From an uncultured Lachnospiraceae bacterium (lineage in GTDB: Bacteria > Bacillota > Clostridia > Lachnospirales > Lachnospiraceae): DNA of 26,245 nucleotides. The notes under the pieces are model-generated. The model was not told the DNA's origin and did not search any database. It saw only the letters and a program-made list of their open reading frames with translations. This document shows positions 16,397-23,163 of the stretch, in pieces (the stretch's first letter is position 1; each line of letters starts with the position of its first letter). The position numbers were made by a program, and so were the translations under genes. The stretch lies in assembly GCA_910577825.1 (NCBI GenBank), contig CAJTOK010000054.1, forward strand, positions 1-26,245, written 5' to 3'.

Positions 16397-17263
16397 ATGG
16401 ATATGAATATTCAAAAATACCTGGCCTTTATTAAGACGGTTGAATATGGAAGTTTTACCAGAGCCGCCGAAAGGCTGGATTATTCCCAATCAGGAATTAG
16501 CCGCATGATTAAAGATTTAGAAAGAGAATGGGAAATATCCCTTCTTGAACGCAGCCGGTCCGGGGTACGTTTAACATCAGACGGCCTGGCACTTTTGCCT
16601 TATGCAAAAAGTGTCTGTGAGGAATACAGGAAGCTGCAGACACAAGTTGATGAAATAAATGGCCTGCAATCAGGTATTATCAGGATAGGCACGTTTTCAA
16701 GTGTGGCTACGCACTGGCTCCCCAATATCATAAAGAAATTTCAAAATGATTATCCAAACATAAACTATGAACTGTTGCTGGGAGATTACACGGAAATAGA
16801 AAACTGGATATTAGAGGGACGTGTTGACTGTGGTTTTTTGAGGCTTCCTGCACATCCTGATTTAGAAACATATTTTCTGGAACAGGATAAATTACTTGTT
16901 GTACTGCCGGCAAACCATGAACTTGCAGACTGCAGCCACTTTCCTGTAAAAGCATTGACTGATTATCCCTTTATGCTGTTGGAAAAAGGGGCAAAAGCTG
17001 AAATATCAGAAATTTTGGAAAGGTATAATATAACACCCAAAATACATTTTACAACATGGGATGATTATGCTATTATGTCTATGGTAGAGAGCGGTTTAGG
17101 CATCAGTATATTGCCACAGCTTATTTTACAGCGTGTACCCTATAAAATCATAACAAAGGAATTAGATGTCCCAGCCTTCCGTAATATCGGCCTTGCCCTG
17201 CGGAGCAAGAAAAACAGTTCTTTAGCAGTAAAAAGGTTTCTGGAATATATAGATTACAGATAG
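16397..17263 (+). CDS. LysR-family transcriptional regulator
   Basis: A 288-residue LysR-type regulator. The winged HTH covers residues 1-60 (YLAFIKTVEYGSFTRAAERL, then DYSQSGISRMIKDLE). The rest is a two-lobed effector domain with SGIIRIGTFSSVATHWLP at its start and MSMVESGLGISILPQLIL in the second lobe. It is divergent from the ProX-like/proB pair with a 143-bp gap, so control of those genes is the simplest guess. The effector could be proline or a precursor, but nothing in the sequence shows this. Its stop codon (17261-17263) lies three bases from the end of an IS605-type remnant, so the insertion just missed or slightly altered the C-terminus. Confidence 0.85.
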   Translation: MDMNIQKYLAFIKTVEYGSFTRAAERLDYSQSGISRMIKDLEREWEISLLERSRSGVRLTSDGLALLPYAKSVCEEYRKLQTQVDEINGLQSGIIRIGTFSSVATHWLPNIIKKFQNDYPNINYELLLGDYTEIENWILEGRVDCGFLRLPAHPDLETYFLEQDKLLVVLPANHELADCSHFPVKALTDYPFMLLEKGAKAEISEILERYNITPKIHFTTWDDYAIMSMVESGLGISILPQLILQRVPYKIITKELDVPAFRNIGLALRSKKNSSLAVKRFLEYIDYR

Positions 17264-17266
17264 TTA

Positions 17267-17670
17267 TTGACACTCCCCATGCCTAAAGGCAGAGGATTCT
17301 TGCTACCTGCCGATGTGTATCGGCTGACCAGTCCATTTCTGGTAGGTCGCAGTGCAAGGTATGGGTGTGCCATCACCCATCCCAAGGCAGAGCATATAGC
17401 TCCTTGGGCAGATATGCTGTTACCACATATCTCAGTTCTATTGGACGATGAATATTTTACGCACCTATCGTTTTTTAGATGCAACCACCTATATTCAATT
17501 TACAAAGAACGAACGTGTTTGTTTATATAGCGCAGACCACTACGCTTTTAGCGTTTTAAAGACTTGTTCTTGTCTGTAGTTATAGAATAGCTTGTATGTG
17601 GTGTTTTGTCAAGTTTCAGGTGTGCCTTATATCCACATAGCTAAAGCCAGGGGCTTTACGGCACATTCTG
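17267..17670 (-). mobile_element. TnpB-less IS200/IS605-type remnant
   Basis: This 440-bp gene gap holds a ~400-bp IS200/IS605-like element in minus orientation. Its right end on the minus strand has the typical hairpin TGCCTTTAGGCA and terminates in GGGGAGTGTCAA at 17267, a terminus I recognise from clostridial tnpB elements. The opposite end has a subterminal hairpin TAAAGCC / GGCTTTA at 17642-17658. No tnpA or tnpB is left: the frame from 17484 to 17254 is open but shows no RuvC or zinc-finger motif. The exact left boundary (~17660-17680) is uncertain. It could be an internal-deletion derivative mobilised in trans (PATE-like) or simply a decayed copy. Confidence 0.7.
17275..17408 (-). ncRNA. 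Omega-RNA-like structured segment at the IS right end
   Basis: Four hairpins follow each other closely: CCCAAGG / CCTTGGG (17381-17408), ATGGGTG / CACCCAT (17361-17380), ACCAG / CTGGT (17327-17343) and GCCGAT / ATCGGC (17309-17324). The terminal IS hairpin near 17280-17291 comes after them. In the minus direction this is the place where TnpB elements encode their omega-RNA, whose 3' guide is the host sequence beyond the right end. Here the guide position would read the complement of the last codons of the LysR gene. Structure is seen; the omega-RNA identity is inferred from position and IS type. Confidence 0.5.
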
Positions 17671-17703
17671 GTAAAAAAATGGGTTAAATGGAGGTATTGC
17701 AAT

Positions 17704-18366
17704 ATGGGAGAAAATACATTAAAAATCAGCCATGCCATTATGTGGACAGCTGCATATGCCATAATTATGTTTATTTATACATTTTTAAATATAGCAGTCT
17801 GGAGAAGGACTTTTCCAGATTATGCAGAATGGATAAATATTATAGTTATAATGATATGTGCAGCTGGATTTATCTGTTTACTAAAAAGTAAATATAATAT
17901 ACATATATGTTCTAATGTAACTTTAGCTGGTATTCTTTTGGCTGTTCTTTGTTCTGTTTTATTTTTCCTGCTTTTAGATAAATGTTTAGACCCTGTATTT
18001 GAAAGTGTTTTTCCCGGAAGTGAACAGGATTACCAGGCAACAATACAAAACCTGGTTAAATCACCTTTTACAAGCCTGTTACAAGTATGTATTATTGCAC
18101 CTGTTATAGAAGAAATTTTAATGAGGGGATTTATACTGGGAGGATTAAAAAATAATTATGGAGTTATAGGAGCACTATTTATTTCTGCTTTATTTTTTGC
18201 AATTTTACATTTCAATATGGTGCAAACTTTATCAGCATTTGTATGTGGTACTATATTGGGACTGCTTTATATAAAAACCAGTTCGGTATTCTGTTGCATT
18301 ATTGCGCATTGCGGATATAATTTAATATCTTATATTACAATAATTTATCCATATATAAACATGTAA
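17704..18366 (+). CDS. CPBP-family intramembrane metalloprotease
   Basis: A 220-residue membrane protein with about six to seven hydrophobic segments. The CPBP (Abi/Rce1-like) motifs are present: EEILMRGFILGGL near residues 138-150 (EExxxR), FFAILHFNM near 165 (FxxxH) and IIAHCGYN near 200 (HxxxN). The family includes prenyl-protein peptidases and bacteriocin-immunity proteins; the substrate here is unknown. The ATG at 17704 has GGAGG nine bases upstream. It lies just beyond the IS remnant and 39 bp before the transcarbamylase-like gene, with which it may be co-transcribed. No bacteriocin precursor was seen nearby. Confidence 0.85.
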   Translation: MGENTLKISHAIMWTAAYAIIMFIYTFLNIAVWRRTFPDYAEWINIIVIMICAAGFICLLKSKYNIHICSNVTLAGILLAVLCSVLFFLLLDKCLDPVFESVFPGSEQDYQATIQNLVKSPFTSLLQVCIIAPVIEEILMRGFILGGLKNNYGVIGALFISALFFAILHFNMVQTLSAFVCGTILGLLYIKTSSVFCCIIAHCGYNLISYITIIYPYINM

Positions 18367-18405
18367 AACTATTAACAGAAACCATAAATAAAAAGGGAGG
18401 TTTCC

Positions 18406-19251
18406 ATGAAAAATCTAATCAGGCTGTCTGACTTACAAGCAGGCGGAGTCTGCGAAATATTTAATATTGCAGATGAAATAAACAGCGGAAAATATAGTGG
18501 TTTTCTTAATGGAAAAAGTGCTGTTTTGTTTTTTCCTGCTTCAAGCATAAGGACACGGGTAACTTTTGAAAAGGGGATATATTTATTTGGCGGCCAGTCT
18601 GTATTATTTCCTAATGATACATTGGATAAAAAAGAAGATTTAAGAGATGTCTGCGGTTATTTAAATAACTGGGCTGACATTGTTATTATCCGGCACAAGG
18701 AAATAAAGTTAATTGAAAAGTTTGCCCAGTATTCAGAAGTTCCAGTTATTAATGCAATGACAAATATAAACCATCCTTGTGAAATTTTAGCAGATATGTA
18801 TTCACTGTCGAAAACCAGGGATAACTTTATTAAAGATAAATATTTGTTTTGTGGAAAAAACAGTAATATTGGCCTGGCCTGGAAAGAGGCATCCCAGGTA
18901 ATGGGATTTGAGCTGTCACAATGCTGCGCTAAAGGTTATGAAATGGAAGATGTGAAAGTATACCATGATATAAAAACAGCAATTAAAGGAAAAGATATTA
19001 TATGTACAGATTCCCTTCCAGCAGAAGAAGTAAATAGTTTTAAGGATTGCCAGGTAACAAAAGAAGTAATGGATATGGCTAACAAAAATGCTGTATTAAA
19101 CCCTTGTCCGCCATTTTACCGCGGAGAAGAAGTTTCTGGTGATGTAATACAATCAGAATATTTTGCAGGATATGAATTTAAAAAGAATCTATTAGTAATC
19201 CAGCAAGCCATTATAATATGGTGTATGCAGGCACAGAAAAACAGCAGGTAA
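18406..19251 (+). CDS. Divergent aspartate/ornithine-type transcarbamylase
   Basis: A 281-residue member of the transcarbamylase superfamily, shorter than ornithine carbamoyltransferases (about 310-340). Carbamoyl-phosphate-site landmarks are recognisable but altered: SSIRTR at 46-51 for the usual STRTR, and HPCE at 123-126 for HPCQ. The second-substrate region is unusual: NPCPPFYRGEEV at 232-243 replaces HCLP, and the D..SMG ornithine loop is not evident (TDSLP at 201-205 lies in its place). The fold should be kept, but the amino substrate cannot be named. Automatic annotation as argF would be risky. It has a strong ribosome site (AAAGGGAGG). The stop lies inside a palindrome shared with the convergent MATE gene. 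Confidence 0.75.
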   Translation: MKNLIRLSDLQAGGVCEIFNIADEINSGKYSGFLNGKSAVLFFPASSIRTRVTFEKGIYLFGGQSVLFPNDTLDKKEDLRDVCGYLNNWADIVIIRHKEIKLIEKFAQYSEVPVINAMTNINHPCEILADMYSLSKTRDNFIKDKYLFCGKNSNIGLAWKEASQVMGFELSQCCAKGYEMEDVKVYHDIKTAIKGKDIICTDSLPAEEVNSFKDCQVTKEVMDMANKNAVLNPCPPFYRGEEVSGDVIQSEYFAGYEFKKNLLVIQQAIIIWCMQAQKNSR

Positions 19252-19266
19252 TAATTACCTGCTGTT
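19240..19266. terminator. Palindromic terminator shared by two convergent genes
   Basis: A perfect 13-bp inverted repeat (AACAGCAGGTAAT / ATTACCTGCTGTT, one-base centre) contains the stop codons of both convergent genes, which are three bases apart. Because of the symmetry both proteins end in Asn-Ser-Arg-stop. On the minus strand the stem is followed by TTTTTC, a usable U-tract for the MATE message; on the plus strand the tract is weaker (TTATATTCT). Confidence 0.8.
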
Positions 19267-20637
19267 ATATTCTGGATTCTTTAGTTCCGCAGATACCATA
19301 ATAATTGATGCTATCCCTGCCATACAGTCAGCTACAGGGCCTGCATACATTATCCCGTCTATTCCCATTACAAAAGGCAGTATAATAAGCAATGGCAGTA
19401 AAAATATTATCTGCCTTGTAAGTGAAAGGAAAATTCCCCGTTTTGGCTTCCCTATTGCCGTAAAGAAGTTTGATGTTACAGGCTGCATAAAATTTATAAA
19501 AGTAAAGAATAAAAATATCCTGAAATAATTAATGGCAAACCGGAAATACTCATCACTGCCATCACCAAATACTGCTATTATATTTCCTGGAAATACCTGG
19601 AACATAATAAATGCGGTTACAGATAAAACTGCACCATAAAATATAGCCCTCATATATACATTTTTAACTCTTACATACTTTTTAGCACCATAATTAAAAC
19701 TGGCTATTGGCTGCAGCCCTTGCGAAATACCTATTAAAAATGAAAAGAAAACCTGGTTTACTTTTGTTATTATTCCGACACATGCAACTGGCACTGTTTC
19801 ACCATATACAGATAACGAGCCATAATGCTTTAAAGATTTATTCATTACAATCTGTACAACCATCATTGCAACCTGGTTGCTAAATGGCGCTGCGCCAAGT
19901 GATAAAATCTTTGATATATATTTTCTTTGTGGTTTTAAATGTACTGCTTTTAAATCCACAGTTTTATAATTGAAAAGATAAACTAGAACCATTATTGCTG
20001 AAATAACTTGTCCAATTATAGTTGCAAGCGCTGCACCTGCCATGCCCATTTTAAAGCCAAATACGAATATTGCATCAAGGATTGTATTAATAACTGCACC
20101 TGCCATATTACACGCCATAGTCATTGCAGGGCTTCCATCTGCCCTTATCAGGTGTCCTCCGCCCGTTGTAAATATAAGAAATGGAAAACCTATAGATGTA
20201 ATTCTTGTATATTCTACTGCATAATCCATTACATCAGAAGGAGAACCAAAAAATTCCATTAACTGTGCCATAAACACCTGTGTAAATATAGATAATAAAG
20301 TCCCAAGCGCAAAAAGCATAGTGGCAGCATTTCCAATATAATATGCAGCAGCTTTATTATCCCCTGCCCCCATTGAAAGGTTAAAAGAAGATGCCCCTCC
20401 TATACCAAAAAGAAGCGCTATGGCAATACATGTAATAGATAATGGAAATGCTATATTAGTAGCAGCATTCCCAAGGTTTCCAACACTTCTCCCTATAAAA
20501 AACTGGTCAACAATATTATAAAGCGCACTTACAAGCATTGCAATAATACTTGGTACTGCAAACTTAATTAAAAGCCTGTTTACAGGCAGTATTCCTAACG
20601 GGTTATCCCTATTATCTTCTATATTCTTTTGTTCCAA
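19255..20637 (-). CDS. MATE-family efflux transporter
   Basis: A ~460-residue multidrug/toxin-extrusion family transporter with twelve predicted hydrophobic segments in two repeats. Landmarks are PLGILPVNRLLIKFAVPSIIAMLVSALYN… (split here: NRLLIKFAVPSIIAML then VSALYNIVDQFFIGRSVG) and QGLQPIASFNYGAKKYVRVK in the second half. Such proteins use Na+ or H+ gradients to export cationic compounds or metabolites. I prefer a TTG start at 20637: GAAGAGGAG is 9 bases upstream. The ATG at 20658 has no ribosome site and would lie only about 13 bases from the predicted transcription start. It is divergent from blaI with the promoters about 30 bp apart, so BlaI could also affect it (inference). Confidence 0.88.
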   Translation of the reverse strand: MEQKNIEDNRDNPLGILPVNRLLIKFAVPSIIAMLVSALYNIVDQFFIGRSVGNLGNAATNIAFPLSITCIAIALLFGIGGASSFNLSMGAGDNKAAAYYIGNAATMLFALGTLLSIFTQVFMAQLMEFFGSPSDVMDYAVEYTRITSIGFPFLIFTTGGGHLIRADGSPAMTMACNMAGAVINTILDAIFVFGFKMGMAGAALATIIGQVISAIMVLVYLFNYKTVDLKAVHLKPQRKYISKILSLGAAPFSNQVAMMVVQIVMNKSLKHYGSLSVYGETVPVACVGIITKVNQVFFSFLIGISQGLQPIASFNYGAKKYVRVKNVYMRAIFYGAVLSVTAFIMFQVFPGNIIAVFGDGSDEYFRFAINYFRIFLFFTFINFMQPVTSNFFTAIGKPKRGIFLSLTRQIIFLLPLLIILPFVMGIDGIMYAGPVADCMAGIASIIMVSAELKNPEYNSR

Positions 20638-20677
20638 TACTATACACTCCTCTTCCATTATAATTAACCACTATTAA

Positions 20678-20706
20678 AGTATACAGATTTTCCAGTTAAA
20701 TTTCAA
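20678..20706 (-). promoter_or_regulatory. Promoter of the MATE gene
   Basis: On the minus strand TTGAAA (20701-20706), a 17-bp spacer and TATACT (20678-20683) form a near-consensus vegetative promoter. The expected transcription start near 20671 supports translation from the TTG at 20637. Confidence 0.72.
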
Positions 20707-20736
20707 ACTATAATACAGGAATTTGCAAAAATAGTA

Positions 20737-20777
20737 TTGACAATTTTACTCTAATGTGGTAGAGTAAAATTACTCTA
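20737..20777 (+). promoter_or_regulatory. blaI promoter overlapped by a BlaI-type operator
   Basis: TTGACA (20737-20742), 17 bp, then TAGAGT (20760-20765) form the promoter. It is overlaid by alternating half-sites: TTTACTCTA (20745-20753), TAGAGTAAA (20760-20768) and TTACTCTA (20770-20777), giving two nested inverted repeats, and a weaker TATTAGA follows. The core TAC(T) and half-site spacing resemble BlaI/MecI operators. Binding here would block the -10, giving autorepression. Confidence 0.78.
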
Positions 20778-20810
20778 ATATATTAGACCATAACAGAAGG
20801 GGGAAGCCTA

Positions 20811-21164
20811 ATGGAAACACCTAAAATTTTTGAAAGCGAATACAGGTTCTGCCTGCTTTTATGGGAAAATGAACCTATAAAAAGCCGTGAACTTGTGAAG
20901 CTTTGCGGTGAAAAGCTTGGCTGGAAAAGCACAACAGTTTACACTGTAATAAAAAGGCTGTCAGAACGTGGAGTGCTAAAGAATGAAAATACTATTGTTT
21001 CTTCTCTTATTTCAAAAGAAGAAATACAGGAAGCAGAAATAAATGATATGGTAGAAAAAACTTTTGAAGGTTCACTTCCTGCATTTATTGCTGCTTTTGG
21101 AAGACATGAAAAACTGTCTGAAGAAGAAATAGAGGATATAAGGAAAATTATTGAAAAGGATTAA
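20811..21164 (+). CDS. blaI: BlaI/MecI-family repressor
   Basis: A 117-residue winged-helix repressor. The N-terminal HTH reads FCLLLWENEPIKSRELVKLC and the wing/recognition part GWKSTTVYTVIKRLSERGVL, typical of BlaI/MecI/CopY. The dimerisation and cleavage part follows. Members are inactivated by proteolysis when the partner membrane protease is triggered. That partner starts 29 bp downstream with its own AGGAGG. A clear operator lies over its promoter. No beta-lactamase or penicillin-binding protein gene lies in the window, so the controlled function may be the M56 pair itself, the divergent MATE exporter or distant genes. Confidence 0.9.
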   Translation: METPKIFESEYRFCLLLWENEPIKSRELVKLCGEKLGWKSTTVYTVIKRLSERGVLKNENTIVSSLISKEEIQEAEINDMVEKTFEGSLPAFIAAFGRHEKLSEEEIEDIRKIIEKD

Positions 21165-21193
21165 ATAATCCATTCTATTTACAGGAGGAAGTT

Positions 21194-22999
21194 ATGCAGG
21201 ATATTTTTGTAAAAATATTATCAATGGGCATAAATGCAAGCTGGATTATCCTGGCTGTAATGCTTTTCAGGTTAATTTTCCAGAAAGCCCCAAAATGGAT
21301 TATCTGCTTTTTATGGGTTATAGCCGGTTTTAAACTTATATGCCCTGTGGATATTGAAAGCCCCATAAGCCTTATTCCTGTACATACCATAGTTTTGCCG
21401 GTTAATCCAGACAATGTTACTATAAAAAACATGGATAATCCAATACAGGCACAAAAAGATAATAAACTGCCAGTAAAAGGCACAAAATCCAAAAGCAATA
21501 ATTATAAACAGCCAGATGCTGTAAATAAAAAATATAATACCACAGATAACCATGTAAGACCAGAAGCAGGCATTACCAGTATTTTTACAATTATATGGGT
21601 TACTGGCGTAATAATTATGATGTCTTATCTGGTTATAAATAATATAAATATACACAGGAAAATATGTACTGCAACGCACCTGTCCGGGAATATATGGCAA
21701 AGTGAATTTGTAGATTCCCCATTTATATTAGGGCTTGCAAGGCCAAGGATTTATATTCCATACCATACCAGCAAGAAACAGCTTGCTTATATCCTCACAC
21801 ATGAAAATGCCCATCTGGCAAGAAAAGACCATATATTAAAAACCATAGCTTTTCTGGTATTATCTGTATACTGGTTCCACCCTCTGGTATGGCTTGCTTA
21901 TATCCTTTTATGCAGGGATATTGAATTTGCCTGTGATGAAAAAGCTGTCATGCTTATGGATACACAGGAGAAGAAGGAATATCTGGTTACTCTTTTAAAC
22001 TGCAGCACAGGAAAAAATAACTTTAATGTATCCCCATTATCTTTTGGGGAAACAAGAATAAAAGAAAGGGTGATACACGTGAAAAAATTTAAAAAACCAT
22101 CATTTATACTGACATTTGCCGTATTTGTAACGGGCATTATTATATCTGCATGTTTCCTGTCAAATCCTAAAGAACCAAAAGCAGAAGGAAATAATGAAGA
22201 AACAGGACTTGCCAGTTTCTATAAAGCCCAAAAAGAACCAGACGCAAAAGATGTTATAGATGCCGTCTTGCCATCCTTAACCTTTGATACAGAAAAGAAG
22301 ACCTTCTCTTTTACTTATGATGTACTTTCTTCTTATCTGCCATATGGTTCTTATAAAGAAGAAAATAATAAAATCATCCTTAATACAGATGACGGGAAGT
22401 TCCATTATACTTTTGAAAAAGGCAGCGGGAATACATTATCTTTTATTGCAGACGGTTCATCACCCGTTACACTTACAGACAGCCGTTTTGGAATGCAAAT
22501 TAAGAATGGCATGGTATTTGAACCAGCAGCCACAGAAAAGCCAGACGTTTATTCTGCAGCAGTGGAAGCCAGGCCTGCTTCAGTAGATTTAAAAGAAAAT
22601 ACAGGTGCAGACGGGGTAAGATTATATTACGTTGATACAGAGAAAATAATTTTTGGCGGATATTTTGGATTATTTGTCCATGACAAAGCATCCGGGCAGA
22701 TTATACAGTCCTTAGACCTTGAATACATTGGCTGTAACCATACACAGGGAGATAATTATTGTTCAATAGCAGTTTCAGCAGATGGAACTAAAGTTTATAT
22801 GAAACCACGTAAAAAAAAGAAACTTTATATATTTGATACTTTATATGGCACACTGGAAATACGGGACTGCCAGAAAAAATATAATATATGGGACGACAGT
22901 TCACTGGATTTATTCCATGAAGATACCACAAAATATGCCAGTTATACCAGTGGCACAGAAAAAAGACCTGCCAGATATATGAAACTAATGGCATTATAG
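21194..22999 (+). CDS. BlaR1-like M56 membrane protease sensor, 3' end frameshifted
   Basis: A 601-residue membrane sensor-protease. Hydrophobic segments lie at about 10-30, 36-55, 130-150, 215-240 and 300-320. The M56 zinc site is HENAH (HExxH), followed by EFACDEKAV, whose Glu is the expected third ligand. The outer part after residue ~325 (from GLASFYKAQKEPDAKDV) is not a penicillin-binding domain but a beta-rich module seen in clostridial M56 proteins; its ligand is unknown. The annotated frame ends in RPARYMKLMAL after a run of six A (22959-22964). A shift of -1 there opens 39 further codons to 23082 that read like the natural family C-terminus. So the gene either lost one A, or slips there, or the base is a sequence error. 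It cooperates with the upstream BlaI. Confidence 0.85.
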   Translation: MQDIFVKILSMGINASWIILAVMLFRLIFQKAPKWIICFLWVIAGFKLICPVDIESPISLIPVHTIVLPVNPDNVTIKNMDNPIQAQKDNKLPVKGTKSKSNNYKQPDAVNKKYNTTDNHVRPEAGITSIFTIIWVTGVIIMMSYLVINNINIHRKICTATHLSGNIWQSEFVDSPFILGLARPRIYIPYHTSKKQLAYILTHENAHLARKDHILKTIAFLVLSVYWFHPLVWLAYILLCRDIEFACDEKAVMLMDTQEKKEYLVTLLNCSTGKNNFNVSPLSFGETRIKERVIHVKKFKKPSFILTFAVFVTGIIISACFLSNPKEPKAEGNNEETGLASFYKAQKEPDAKDVIDAVLPSLTFDTEKKTFSFTYDVLSSYLPYGSYKEENNKIILNTDDGKFHYTFEKGSGNTLSFIADGSSPVTLTDSRFGMQIKNGMVFEPAATEKPDVYSAAVEARPASVDLKENTGADGVRLYYVDTEKIIFGGYFGLFVHDKASGQIIQSLDLEYIGCNHTQGDNYCSIAVSADGTKVYMKPRKKKKLYIFDTLYGTLEIRDCQKKYNIWDDSSLDLFHEDTTKYASYTSGTEKRPARYMKLMAL

Positions 23000-23082
23000 G
23001 TGACTGCCAGTACTTTGAATATACTGGCAAAGAACCAGAAAATAAAAAAGAAATTGTATACCATCCGCTGTTCCCTAAATAA
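22963..23082 (+). other. Frameshifted C-terminal tail of the M56 protein
   Basis: In the -1 frame after the A6 run, codons from 22963 give 39 residues: KTCQIYETNGIIGDCQYF, then EYTGKEPENKKEIVYHPLFPK, ending at TAA 23080-23082. Composition and codon use look coding, and the sequence joins smoothly to the preceding beta-rich domain (…SYTSGTEK|KTCQIYE…). Confidence 0.6.
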
Positions 23083-23103
23083 AAATACAAGAAACATTTA
23101 GAA

Positions 23104-23133
23104 TAACTGGCGGTGCACAAGCACCGCCAGTTA
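23104..23133. terminator. Strong hairpin between convergent genes
   Basis: A perfect 13-bp stem (TAACTGGCGGTGC / GCACCGCCAGTTA) with the 4-nt loop ACAA lies between the M56 gene and the AraC gene. The downstream tracts are poor in T on both strands, so this is a terminator-like stem of uncertain efficiency, serving either or both directions. Confidence 0.7.
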
Positions 23134-23163
23134 CAAAAACACAAGCTGCAGCTAAAAACTTTT

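Noticed and set aside
17254..17484. A 76-codon minus-strand frame through the IS remnant as a real gene.
   Set aside because: It starts with TTG, reads through the structured hairpins and IS terminus, and shows no known motif; most likely fortuitous or read-through of the former tnpB end.
18406..19251. Simple argF annotation.
   Set aside because: HCLP and the ornithine loop are replaced and HPCQ is altered, so ornithine specificity is not supported.
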